The translations under genes and the position numbers were made by a program. Below are positions 45,242-54,000 of a stretch of DNA of 64,000 bases, piece after piece; position 1 is the first letter of the stretch, and each line of letters begins with the position of its first letter. The notes beneath the pieces are model-generated. The model had not been told where the DNA came from. It saw only the letters and a list, made by a program, of their open reading frames with translations, and did no database searches. The stretch covers positions 87,232 through 151,231 of the forward strand of contig NZ_VOHE01000004.1 in assembly GCF_007859305.1 (NCBI RefSeq), given 5' to 3'. This DNA comes from Luteimonas wenzhouensis. Its GTDB lineage: Bacteria; Pseudomonadota; Gammaproteobacteria; Xanthomonadales; Xanthomonadaceae.

Positions 45242-46972
45242 ATGGTCCGGAGCCTTGCCAGCAAGGTTGCCATTCTTGTTTCAGGATGCTTGCTGGCGCT
45301 GTCGCTGGGGGCGGCGGCGCAGCCGCGGCAGCTGCTCAATTACGAGGCCATCCACAAGCCCGAAGTCGGCCGTTCCGGCATGGTGGTCAGCCAGAACCAG
45401 GCCGCCAGCCGGGCCGGTGCGGAGATCCTGCGCCAGGGCGGCAATGCGGTGGATGCCGCCGTTGCCACGGCCTTCGTGCTGGCCGTGACCCTGCCCCGCG
45501 CCGGAAACATCGGCGGGGACGGGTTCATGCTGATCTACCTGGCCGACGAGGACCGCTACACGGGCATCGACTACCGCTCGGTGGCGCCCGCGCTCGCGGA
45601 GCTGGATGCCTACGTCGACGAAAGCGGGAACCTGGACGGCCATTCGGCCGGAATCCGCTCCGCCGGCGTGCCCGGCACCGTTGCCGGGCTGGCCCTGGCC
45701 CACCAGCGCTACGGGCGGCTGCCCTGGAAGCGGCTGCTGGAGCCGGCGATCCGGATGGCCGCGGAGGGAGTCGTGCTCTCGGCCGACGAAGCGTTCGCGC
45801 TTGACTGGGGCCGGGACCGGCTGGCCCGCAGCCAGGCCGGTGCGGCGGTGTTTCTGCATCCGGACGGTCAGGCGCTGCGGGCCGGCGAGCGCCTGCTGCA
45901 GCCCGACCTTGCCTGGACCCTGCGCCGGATCGCCGAACACGGTGCAGAGGACTTCTACCGGGGCGCGATCGCCGCCCGCATCGACGCCGGCATGCGCCGC
46001 CACGGCGGCCTGCTGCGCATGGAAGATCTGGCGGCATACCGGGCGCTGGAACGCGAGCCGCTGCGCAGCACCTACCGCGATGTGGAAGTTGTGACGATGC
46101 CGCCCGCCAGCGGCGGCGGAGCGGGCATTGTCGGAACCCTGAATATCCTGGAGCAGTTCGACCTGGCGGCCCTTGGAGCGGGGTCGGCGGATGCCCTGCA
46201 CCTGTTCGCCGAGGCCAGCAAGCTGTCGTGGCGCGACCGGCTGGCCCACGTCGGCGATACCGGATTCATCTCCGTACCGCTGCGGGGCCTGCTTGCAAAA
46301 CCGTACGCGGCCGCCCGCGCGGCGCAGATCGACCTGGACCGCGCCGCTCCCGTGGAGACCGTGGAAGCCGGGGACCCGTGGGAGCATGAAAGCCGGGACA
46401 CCACTCACTTCTCGGTGGTGGACGCCGATGGGAACGCGGTCAGCAATACCTATACGATCGGCGCGGACTTCGGCTCCGGCGTGATGATCGAAGGTACCGG
46501 TTTCCTGCTCGGCAACCTGATCGGCAATTTCTCGCTGCGCGCCCAGCTGGACGCACGCAACGAAGGCCGGGAGCCCCCGCCGAACGCTTTGCAGCCGGGG
46601 CGGCGGCCGATCTCCAGCATGGCGCCGACCATGGTCCTGCGTGAAGCCCGGCCCTGGATCGTGGGCGGCAGCCCCGGCGGCAACACCATTCCCGGGACGG
46701 TCGTGCAGACCATCGTCAACGTGGTTGATTTCGGCATGAACATCGCCGAAGCCACCATGGCGCCGCGGGTGCACCAGCACATGTCCGGCGAGGGGGCACT
46801 GCAGGTCGAGCGCGGGCTGAGCCCGGACACGCTGCGGCTGTTGCAGCAGCGCGGCCATCGCATCGTCCAGGACGAAACCATCGGCAGCACGCAGTCGCTG
46901 CTGATCGAGCGCGACCGGGTGGAGGGCGCGGCCGATCCGCGGCGCCCGGGGGCGGCCGCAGTGGGCCTTTGA
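45242..46972 (+). CDS. ggt: Gamma-glutamyltransferase
   Basis: 576 residues with a signal peptide (VAILVSGCLLALSLGAAAQ). The proenzyme cleaves itself before the catalytic Thr, here Thr 387 in SRDTTHFSVVDADGNAVSNT, giving large and small subunits. Other family blocks are MVVSQNQAASRAGAEILRQG, GNAVDAAVATAFVLAVTLPR, GNIGGDGFMLIYL (substrate Gly/Asp region) and SSMAPTMVL with GGSPGGNTIPGTVVQ for the oxyanion loop. It hydrolyses gamma-glutamyl bonds in the periplasm, as in glutathione, gamma-glutamyl peptides and potentially poly-gamma-glutamate. GGAGGAGCC precedes ATG 45242. Its neighbours favour a peptide-scavenging role over glutathione salvage. Confidence 0.93.
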   Translation: MVRSLASKVAILVSGCLLALSLGAAAQPRQLLNYEAIHKPEVGRSGMVVSQNQAASRAGAEILRQGGNAVDAAVATAFVLAVTLPRAGNIGGDGFMLIYLADEDRYTGIDYRSVAPALAELDAYVDESGNLDGHSAGIRSAGVPGTVAGLALAHQRYGRLPWKRLLEPAIRMAAEGVVLSADEAFALDWGRDRLARSQAGAAVFLHPDGQALRAGERLLQPDLAWTLRRIAEHGAEDFYRGAIAARIDAGMRRHGGLLRMEDLAAYRALEREPLRSTYRDVEVVTMPPASGGGAGIVGTLNILEQFDLAALGAGSADALHLFAEASKLSWRDRLAHVGDTGFISVPLRGLLAKPYAAARAAQIDLDRAAPVETVEAGDPWEHESRDTTHFSVVDADGNAVSNTYTIGADFGSGVMIEGTGFLLGNLIGNFSLRAQLDARNEGREPPPNALQPGRRPISSMAPTMVLREARPWIVGGSPGGNTIPGTVVQTIVNVVDFGMNIAEATMAPRVHQHMSGEGALQVERGLSPDTLRLLQQRGHRIVQDETIGSTQSLLIERDRVEGAADPRRPGAAAVGL

Positions 46973-47072
46973 TCATCGCCGCGATGGCGGAACCAACGCC
47001 GGGGGCCGCACCGGACCCTACGGCAGCACCGTCCGGCCTTGGCAGGACATCGAGCGAGTCAGGAGAAGGGAG

Positions 47073-47180
47073 ATGGGAATGAAGGTTCGTTCTCTCACGG
47101 ACAACACCAACGGCTTCAACCCGACGCTGTACGACGTGCTCGGGCACTATTACAGCCTGGGGGTGCGCTATGAGTTCTAG
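47073..47180 (+). pseudogene. C-terminal stub of a deleted TonB-dependent receptor
   Basis: A 35-codon frame starts at ATG 47073 after AGGAGAAGGGAG and ends in FNPTLYDVLGHYYSLGVRYEF. A final barrel strand ending in Phe after TLYDVLG is the C-terminus of TonB-dependent receptors (compare RSLYDVIGRTYTVGMRFKF at 51.3 kb). No plug or barrel precedes it, so almost the whole gene is missing. The stop lies within the next gene, overlapping it by eleven bases. It may be translated by chance. Confidence 0.65.
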
Positions 47181-48363
47181 CAGCCTGCGAGGCGGCCGGG
47201 TGGCGGACAGATGCCTGCAGGCGTTCCGGGGTGGGGCGGCGGCGTGCGCGGTGGCGCTTTCCGTCTGGATGGCGTCGTTCCCGGCGGCCGCCCACGGGAT
47301 CGGTGACACGCTCGCGTCGCTGATGGCCGAGCACGACACGGTGGGCCTGGCGGTGGTGGTGGTCCGGGACAATGCTGTCGTCTATCGGGACAGCCTGGGG
47401 TGGAAGGATCTGGAGGCGCGCACGCCGCTGGAGCAGGACGATGTGTTCCGCATCGCTTCGATCTCCAAGTCGTTCGTGGCCACTTCGATCCTGCAGCTGG
47501 TGGAGCAGGGCAGGCTGTCGCTGGACGACGATGCCGGCGCGCTGCTCGGATTCGCGGTGCGCAATCCGCGCTTCCCGGATGCGGCGGTCACGCTGCGGAT
47601 GCTGCTCAACCACACTTCGTCGATCACCGACAGCCAGCGCTACCACAGTCTGGACATCATCAATCCGGCGACCAACGGCAGCTGGGCGGACAGCTACTCC
47701 GCCCATGCACCCGGCACCCATTACCAATACTCCAACCTGGGCTACAACATGCTCGGGGCGGTGGTGGAGCGCGCGTCCGGCCAGCGCTTCGACCGTTATG
47801 TCCGGGAGCATGTGCTGGAGCCGCTCGGCCTGGATGGCGGACATCTTCCGGACGCGCTGGATCCGGACCGCATCGCGCAGATCTATCGCCACCAGGACGG
47901 CGCCGGCTTCGTGCGCTCGGAAGCAGCCTATGCGCGTCTGGGCGATCGCCTGGACGACTACCGGCCCGGCTACAGCGCCGCGGTTTTTTCCCCGACCGGC
48001 GGCCTGAAGATCTCCGCGCCCGACCTGGCCAGGTACATGCTCATGCATATGAACCTGGGCGAATGGGACGGCGTGCGGATCCTGTCCCGCGAGCACGCCG
48101 CCCTGATGCAGTCGCCTTCGGTGGAAATCGATGCGGACGCGGATTACGGGCTGGCCCTGCGTATCGACCGGGCCCTGATCCCCGGCGTGACGCTGGTTGG
48201 CCATACCGGCTCGGCCTACGGGCTCTACAGCTCGATGTTCTTCGATCCGGTGCGGAAGTACGGCTTCGTCGTGATCACCAACGGCACCCGTGACCCGGAG
48301 GTGAGGACCGCCGTCAACCGGGCGCTGTACAGCCACTTCATCGAATCCGCGGAAGGCGGTTAG
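47170..48363 (+). CDS. Secreted serine hydrolase, class C beta-lactamase/DD-peptidase fold (first)
   Basis: 397 residues with a signal peptide (GAAACAVALSVWMASFPAAA). The active-site motifs are SISK (Ser-x-x-Lys near residue 98), YSN (Tyr-x-Asn) and HTGSAYG in place of KTG, typical of the beta-lactamase-related group that includes DD-peptidases, D-aminopeptidases and esterases rather than true resistance enzymes. Most family relatives act on D-amino-acid peptide bonds or esters. It overlaps the receptor stub upstream and precedes the intact TonB receptor. Context suggests processing of imported or periplasmic peptides. Confidence 0.85.
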   Translation: MSSSSLRGGRVADRCLQAFRGGAAACAVALSVWMASFPAAAHGIGDTLASLMAEHDTVGLAVVVVRDNAVVYRDSLGWKDLEARTPLEQDDVFRIASISKSFVATSILQLVEQGRLSLDDDAGALLGFAVRNPRFPDAAVTLRMLLNHTSSITDSQRYHSLDIINPATNGSWADSYSAHAPGTHYQYSNLGYNMLGAVVERASGQRFDRYVREHVLEPLGLDGGHLPDALDPDRIAQIYRHQDGAGFVRSEAAYARLGDRLDDYRPGYSAAVFSPTGGLKISAPDLARYMLMHMNLGEWDGVRILSREHAALMQSPSVEIDADADYGLALRIDRALIPGVTLVGHTGSAYGLYSSMFFDPVRKYGFVVITNGTRDPEVRTAVNRALYSHFIESAEGG

Positions 48364-48375
48364 CCCCGGGCTATG
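48360..48375. promoter_or_regulatory. Palindrome upstream of the island TonB receptor
   Basis: TAGCCC-C-GGGCTA is a perfect inverted repeat, here within TTA-N9-TAT, a LysR-type geometry. It shares 13 of 14 bases (AGCCCCGGGNTATG) with 55779-55792. It overlaps the stop of the upstream hydrolase gene and lies about 125 bases before the receptor. Confidence 0.4.
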
Positions 48376-48498
48376 GGTCGCAGCGATCTTTTCATTACCC
48401 CGCCCGCCAGCGCCTGACTATGTTGGAAAAGCGTTAGGCACAGACAAAGCCGGTTCCACCGTGCTTCCGGCACGGTGCGGCAACCACAGGAGATCCAG

Positions 48499-51324
48499 GT
48501 GTCGAATCAAAGTGATGTTGCGTCCGCGAACTCCCTGACCCCGTGCCTGCCGGGGCGACCGGCGAGGAACCGCCTTGCCGTGGCCTGCACGGCGATCATC
48601 GGGCTGGCCGCCTGCACCGGCGCGGTCCATGCGCAAACACCCGCCGAACCGGACGCCCGCGTCGCGGACCAAGCGGACCAGGCGGACCAGCGCATCCAGC
48701 AGCTCGATGCGGTGGTGAGCACTGCATCGCGGATCCGGCGCGGCGGGTTCGTCGCGCCGACGCCGACGACCCAGATCACCGCCGAGGAGATTGCCGCGTC
48801 CGGCCTGACCAATATCGCCGATGTGGTCAATGAAACCCCGTCCGTGCGCCCTTCGATGACCCCGGTCAGCACGGTCAACAATTCAAGCTGGTCCGGCGGC
48901 CACTATCTTGATCTCCGCGGCCTGGGCTTCAACAGGACCCTGGTGCTGGTGGACGGCAAGCGCTTCGTGCCGACCCAGATCTCCGGACCGGTCAACATCA
49001 ACGTGATCCCCCAGGCCCTGATCGGCAACGTCGACATCGTCACCGGCGGTGCGTCCGCGGCGTGGGGTTCGGATGCCGTGGCCGGCGTGGTGAACTTCAT
49101 GTTCGATCACCAGCTTGAAGGCGTGCGCGGCGAAGCCAGCTACGGCAGCAGCGATCACGGCGACTACCGTTCGCGGCGGGTGTCCCTGGCCTTCGGCCAT
49201 CGATTCGGGGCCGATCGCGGGCACGTGCTGTTCGGCGCCGAAGTTGCCGACAACAGCGGTATCGCGCGGCTGGGCGACCGCGACTGGGGTGCCCAGGGCT
49301 GGGGCACCATCACCAATCCCGCCTACACGCCGGACAACGGCGAGCCGCGCATCCTGGTGGTGCCCAACGTCGTCAGCGCGGTGAACAGCTTCGGCGGCCT
49401 GATCAACTCCGGTCCGCTGGCCGGCATCCATTTCGACGCCAACGGCGACCCCGTCCCGTTCCGCTATGGCGAGATCGTCTCCGGCAACAGCATGATCGGC
49501 GGCGACGGCGCCTACACCCATGTGGACCAGACGCTGGCCGCGCCGCAGGAGCGCAGGAATGTCTACGGCCGCGTCTCCTACGACATCACCGACGCCACCA
49601 CCCTGTACGTCGAAGGCGCATGGGCCAGGTCCGATTCCAGCCCGATCCCCAACCTGACCCGCAGCGACAACAGCATCCGCATCCACCGCGACAACGCGTT
49701 CCTGCCGGGATCGATCGGCGACGCGATGGATGCCCACGGCATCGACAGCTTCACCATGGGCCGCCTGAGCCGGGACTACGCGCGCACCGTCAACGAGCAG
49801 GAGTCCAGCACCGAGCGTGTGGTGGTGGGCCTTGAAGGCTACTTCGGCGACACCTGGAGCTGGGACGGCTACTACACCTACGGCAGCAGCGAATCGACGA
49901 TGCTGGCGCACAACAACCGCATCACGTCCCGCTACAACGCCGCCATCGATGCCGTGTTCGATCCCGTTACCGGTGCCATCGTGTGCCGGGATGCGGCGGC
50001 ACGGGCGGCCGGCTGCGTACCGATGAACCTGTTCGGCGAGGGTGCGCCCTCCGCCGACGCCGTGGGCTACGTGGTCGGTACCGCGTGGCGGCACTGGGAC
50101 CTGTCCCAGCATGCGGCCGCGGCGACGGTCTCGGGCGAGCCGTTTGAAACCGCGGCGGGCCCGGTGTCGATCGCGGCCGGCCTGGAGTGGCGGCGCGAGG
50201 AGGCGATCGTGACCTCCGACGAGCTGTCGCAGGCAGCCGAATTCGTGACCGGGAACACGGTGCCCTGGGAGGGCGCGGTCAACGTCCGCGAGGCGTTCTC
50301 CGAAGTGGTGGTGCCGCTTGCCAACGACCGGCCGTGGGCCAAGGCGCTGGATCTGAACGTGGCCGGGCGGGTGACCGACTACAGCACCTCGGGCACGGTG
50401 TCCACCTGGAAGATCGGCGGCCTCTGGGACATCAACGATGTCTGGAGGCTCCGGGCCACGCGGTCGCGGGATATCCGCGCACCATCGCTCTCCGAGCTGT
50501 TCTCCGGATCGACCACCTCGATCTTCAGCGTGCTCGACCAGGAGCTGGGATCGACGTACTCGGTGCAGTCGCTCTCGTCCGGCAACCCGGGCCTGGAGCC
50601 GGAGGAGGCCGATACCACCACCATCGGCGTGGTGGTCAACCCCCACCCCAACCTGATGCTCTCGCTCGACTACTACAACATTGATATCGATGGCGCGATC
50701 ATCACCCTGGAGGCCGCCGCCATCGTCAACCGCTGTTTCGGTGTCCAGCCGCAGTTGTGCGGCCTGATCACCCGCGGCGACGACGGACGGATCAGCCAGG
50801 TCAATACTTCGCCGCAGAACCTGCAGACCATGCAGCTGCGCGGCGCCGACCTGGAAGCCCTCTACCGCCAGCCGCTGGGCGCCGGGGACCTGACCGTGCG
50901 CGCACTGGTCTCCTACGTCGATACCCTGGAGCTGGACGACGGCGAAGTGGTCACCCGGCTGGCCGGCAGCGTCGAGCAGCCCACCATTGCCAGCGTCGGC
51001 GGCATGCCGCACTGGAACGGCTCGCTGCGCGCGTCCTACGCGACCGGACCGCTGACGCTCGGCCTGGGCGTCCGCCATGTCGGCGGCGGCAAGATCAACC
51101 ATACGTTCACCGAAAAGGACCGGAATGTGCTGGAGGCATCCAGCCGCACCTATTTCGATCTCAATGGTGCGTATGACCTGACCGGGAACCTCTCGCTGTT
51201 CGGTACGGTCCGGAACGTGTTCGACAAGGACCCGCCGATCACCTCCGGCGGGTTCGCAACCGTCCGTTCGCTCTACGACGTCATCGGCCGCACCTACACC
51301 GTCGGGATGCGGTTCAAGTTCTGA
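48499..51324 (+). CDS. TonB-dependent receptor of the D-amino-acid/gamma-glutamyl island
   Basis: 941 residues from GTG 48499, with AGGAGA seven bases upstream. The signal peptide (ACTAIIGLAACTGAVHAQ) is followed by a TonB-box-like region (RIQQLDAVVSTASRIRR), plug domain (ASGLTNIADVVNETPSVRP, GFNRTLVLVDGKRFVP, NVDIVTGGASAAWGSDAVAG), and a barrel with RAPSLSELFSG and the C-terminal GMRFKF. This oligopeptide/oar-like class takes up peptides or saccharides too large for porins. Secreted hydrolases on both sides suggest it imports a peptide-like polymer fragment for them to degrade. Confidence 0.92.
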   Translation: MSNQSDVASANSLTPCLPGRPARNRLAVACTAIIGLAACTGAVHAQTPAEPDARVADQADQADQRIQQLDAVVSTASRIRRGGFVAPTPTTQITAEEIAASGLTNIADVVNETPSVRPSMTPVSTVNNSSWSGGHYLDLRGLGFNRTLVLVDGKRFVPTQISGPVNINVIPQALIGNVDIVTGGASAAWGSDAVAGVVNFMFDHQLEGVRGEASYGSSDHGDYRSRRVSLAFGHRFGADRGHVLFGAEVADNSGIARLGDRDWGAQGWGTITNPAYTPDNGEPRILVVPNVVSAVNSFGGLINSGPLAGIHFDANGDPVPFRYGEIVSGNSMIGGDGAYTHVDQTLAAPQERRNVYGRVSYDITDATTLYVEGAWARSDSSPIPNLTRSDNSIRIHRDNAFLPGSIGDAMDAHGIDSFTMGRLSRDYARTVNEQESSTERVVVGLEGYFGDTWSWDGYYTYGSSESTMLAHNNRITSRYNAAIDAVFDPVTGAIVCRDAAARAAGCVPMNLFGEGAPSADAVGYVVGTAWRHWDLSQHAAAATVSGEPFETAAGPVSIAAGLEWRREEAIVTSDELSQAAEFVTGNTVPWEGAVNVREAFSEVVVPLANDRPWAKALDLNVAGRVTDYSTSGTVSTWKIGGLWDINDVWRLRATRSRDIRAPSLSELFSGSTTSIFSVLDQELGSTYSVQSLSSGNPGLEPEEADTTTIGVVVNPHPNLMLSLDYYNIDIDGAIITLEAAAIVNRCFGVQPQLCGLITRGDDGRISQVNTSPQNLQTMQLRGADLEALYRQPLGAGDLTVRALVSYVDTLELDDGEVVTRLAGSVEQPTIASVGGMPHWNGSLRASYATGPLTLGLGVRHVGGGKINHTFTEKDRNVLEASSRTYFDLNGAYDLTGNLSLFGTVRNVFDKDPPITSGGFATVRSLYDVIGRTYTVGMRFKF

Positions 51325-51413
51325 CGCCCAATCGAGGCAAGGCGCGGGGGCTGCCGCTGCGCCCGCGCCCTGCCTCGATCACCAGCACGACGCGCCACAC
51401 GGGAGATGCACGA

Positions 51414-52781
51414 TTGAAAGGACAACTGTCTTCGCTGGCGATTGCGCTCGGCCTCCTGCTGGGCGGCACCACCTCGGCCGCGGATGCGGACCTGCGGGAC
51501 ATCCTTCCGGGCTTCGGGGCGGCGCCGGGATGCGCCCTGGCCGCCCACCGGGACGGGGAACGGATCGGATTCGCTGCGTCGGGGCTGGCCGATATCGAAC
51601 GCGGCGTGCCCATCGACGGGGACACGCTGTTCTACGCTGCCTCGGTCTCCAAGCAGTTCACCGCCCTGGCGATCGCGCAGCTGGTGGCGCAGGGCAGGCT
51701 GTCACTGGACGATGACGTCCGCCGGCACATCCCCGAATTGCCGGCCTACCGGGAGACGGTGACGGTCCGCATGCTGCTCAACCACAGCGCCGGGCTGCGC
51801 GACTCCCTGTCGCTGCTGCGCATGGGCGGGTACCCGTCTGCCGCGGACGCGACGATGGCCCAGGCACTGGAACTGCAGCTGGCGCAGCTGGACACCAACT
51901 TCGTCCCGGGAAGCGCGACCGCGTATTCGAACGGCGGCTACCTGTTGCTGGCCGAGATCGTCCGGCGTGCATCGGGCGAGGCGTTCCCGGATTACGTGCG
52001 GCGCCATATCCTCGATCCGCTGGGCATGAGCGACAGCTTCGTGCTCGATGACCGTGATCCGGTGTCCGACCACCTTGCGCACGGTTATGTCCGCGGCGAC
52101 GCCGGCTTCGAGCGCCGCGATACGTATCCGCGCTTCGGCGGCTCCGGCGGGCTGATGCTCAGCCTGAACGACCTGGCCCGCTACGAACACGACATCGAGC
52201 AGGGCCAGCGCGTCTGGACGCCGGAGATCGCGCGGATCATGACCGAGGCCGGGGTCCTGGCGGACGGATCGCCGGCCTTTCGCGACGACACCGGCTTCGT
52301 TTTCGCCGCCGGGCTGATGCTGGGCACCCGCCTGGGGCACACAGCGATCCAGCACGGCGGCGGGGCGGAAGCGTTCCGGCACCTGTACGTGCGGCTGCCG
52401 GAGCAGCGCCTGGGCATTGCCGTGTTCTGCAACCGCAGTGACCAGCCGGTCCAGGACATGGTGGACGCGGCGATCGCCGCCCTGGCCGATCCGGCCCCCG
52501 GCGTCCTGGCCGGGGCACCCGCGCCGGGGCACTACCGCTCCCCTGAGCTGCGCGCGGACTACCGCCTGCGCGGGACCGGCCACGTGCTGTATCTGGATAT
52601 CCTCCCGGACGCAGGCGCCGGGGAGCCGGTGACGGTGGAACTGGTACGGCGCAAGCCCGGTCGCTACGAAGGCCGCGGCCTCACCCTGCTGCACGAGGCG
52701 GGCGAGAACGGCTTCCGGCTGTCGACGTCCCGGGTTCCGGGCGTCCGGGTTGTCCCGGCGGTGGAGGGGGCCGGCGGCTGA
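51414..52781 (+). CDS. Secreted serine hydrolase, beta-lactamase fold with C-terminal domain (second)
   Basis: 455 residues from TTG 51414, supported by GGGAG eight bases upstream; the nearby ATG at 51406 ends after three codons. The signal peptide (SLAIALGLLLGGTTSAA) leads to a class C-like domain with SVSK (Ser-x-x-Lys), YSNGGY (Tyr-x-Asn) and HGGGAEAF in the KTG position. A further domain of about 80 residues after 370 (GHYRSPELRADYRLRGTG) is the lipocalin-like barrel found behind D-aminopeptidase and related hydrolases. It is a divergent homologue of the enzyme before the TonB receptor, so the receptor is flanked by two. Confidence 0.87.
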   Translation: MKGQLSSLAIALGLLLGGTTSAADADLRDILPGFGAAPGCALAAHRDGERIGFAASGLADIERGVPIDGDTLFYAASVSKQFTALAIAQLVAQGRLSLDDDVRRHIPELPAYRETVTVRMLLNHSAGLRDSLSLLRMGGYPSAADATMAQALELQLAQLDTNFVPGSATAYSNGGYLLLAEIVRRASGEAFPDYVRRHILDPLGMSDSFVLDDRDPVSDHLAHGYVRGDAGFERRDTYPRFGGSGGLMLSLNDLARYEHDIEQGQRVWTPEIARIMTEAGVLADGSPAFRDDTGFVFAAGLMLGTRLGHTAIQHGGGAEAFRHLYVRLPEQRLGIAVFCNRSDQPVQDMVDAAIAALADPAPGVLAGAPAPGHYRSPELRADYRLRGTGHVLYLDILPDAGAGEPVTVELVRRKPGRYEGRGLTLLHEAGENGFRLSTSRVPGVRVVPAVEGAGG

Positions 52782-52793
52782 TCCCGCCGCCGG

Positions 52794-53987
52794 TCAGCTC
52801 CAGAAGTTGATGAAGCCGGTGATGATCAGCGCGTTGGTGAAGTCGATGAAGAACGCGCCCACCAGCGGCGCCACCAGGAATGCCCGCGGCGCGGCGCCGT
52901 AGCGCTCGACCAGGGTGCGCATCACCGCCATCGCATTGGCGGTGGTGCCGAGCATGAAGCCGATGAAGCCGCCGCCCATGACCGCGGCATCGTAGTCCCG
53001 GCCCATCAGCCGGTAGACCACGATGCAGAACGCCACCACCGCGCCCACCTGCAGCACCAGGTTCAGGATCAGCGGCAGGGCCAGGCCGGCCAGTTCCCAG
53101 AGCCTGAGGTTCATGAGCGCCACCGACAGGAACAGCGCCAGGCAGACGTTGCCGATCAGGTCGGTGGTGGGCACCGACATTCCGATCCAGCCGGTGCGGT
53201 CGTCCAGGTTGCGGATGAAGGCGCCGACCAGCATCGCGCCGACATACGCGGGCAGGGTGATGCCGGTTGCGGAGATCCAGCCGCTGACCCAGGCACCCAG
53301 CCACATGGCGATCAGGATGACCACGATGCTCTTGAGCGCGTTGAATTCGCGCACCGCCTCCGACAGCGCCGGGCCGGCGGCCTCGAAATCGGGCGCGGCA
53401 TGGGTGCCGGACTGCGAAGGAGCCAGCCGGAACCGGCGGATCAGCACCGTGATCGCCGGCCCGCCCACGATCCCGCCCAGCACGATGCCGGCCATCGCCG
53501 CCGCGACCGCGATCGATTCGGCGCCGGCCACGCCGGCCTCCTCGAACAGCGGCGCGAACGCCAGGCCGGTCGCCGGCCCGCCGGTGAGCGTGGTGGAGCC
53601 GGCCAGCACGCCGAACAGCGGGTGCAGGTCGAAACCGACCGCCAGCGCCATCCCCAGCAGGTTCTGCAGGATGGCGAAGCCGCTGGCCAGTCCCAGGAAC
53701 ACCAGCACCTGGGTACCGCTGATCCTGAGCAGCCGCAGGCTGGCGTTCATGCCGATAGTGGTGAAGAACGCGATCATCAGCGGCGTCTGCAGGCTGGTGT
53801 CGAGCGCGAACAGGGTGGTGTCGCGGGCGTGGGCGATCCAGGCGGCGATGGCGAATACCAGGCCGCCGATTACCGGCGGTGGCAGGTTGTACTTGCCCAG
53901 GACGGGGATCCACCGGCACAGGCCATAGCCCAGAAACAGGGCGATGCCCGCCAGCGCAAGGGTCTGCACCGCATCAAGCTGCAGCAT
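52794..53987 (-). CDS. gltS: Sodium/glutamate symporter
   Basis: 397 residues, about ten to twelve transmembrane helices. GltS signatures are LCRWIPVLGKYNLPPPVIGG, the re-entrant GSTTLTGGPATGLAFAPLF and the second pseudo-symmetric loop MGGGFIGFMLGTTANAMAVM, with FIDFTNALIITGF at the end. In E. coli GltS carries both L- and D-glutamate with Na+. It starts 13 bases after the stop of the deacylase gene, so the two form an operon, which fits uptake of glutamate released in the periplasm by Ggt and the deacylase. Confidence 0.94.
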   Translation of the reverse strand: MLQLDAVQTLALAGIALFLGYGLCRWIPVLGKYNLPPPVIGGLVFAIAAWIAHARDTTLFALDTSLQTPLMIAFFTTIGMNASLRLLRISGTQVLVFLGLASGFAILQNLLGMALAVGFDLHPLFGVLAGSTTLTGGPATGLAFAPLFEEAGVAGAESIAVAAAMAGIVLGGIVGGPAITVLIRRFRLAPSQSGTHAAPDFEAAGPALSEAVREFNALKSIVVILIAMWLGAWVSGWISATGITLPAYVGAMLVGAFIRNLDDRTGWIGMSVPTTDLIGNVCLALFLSVALMNLRLWELAGLALPLILNLVLQVGAVVAFCIVVYRLMGRDYDAAVMGGGFIGFMLGTTANAMAVMRTLVERYGAAPRAFLVAPLVGAFFIDFTNALIITGFINFWS

Positions 53988-54000
53988 GGGACGGACTCCT

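Noticed and set aside
47170-52781. Calling the two beta-lactamase-fold proteins antibiotic-resistance beta-lactamases
   Set aside because: They have HTG/HGG instead of KTG, and their context (receptor, D-amino-acid genes) fits peptidases or esterases of the related family better than class C resistance enzymes.
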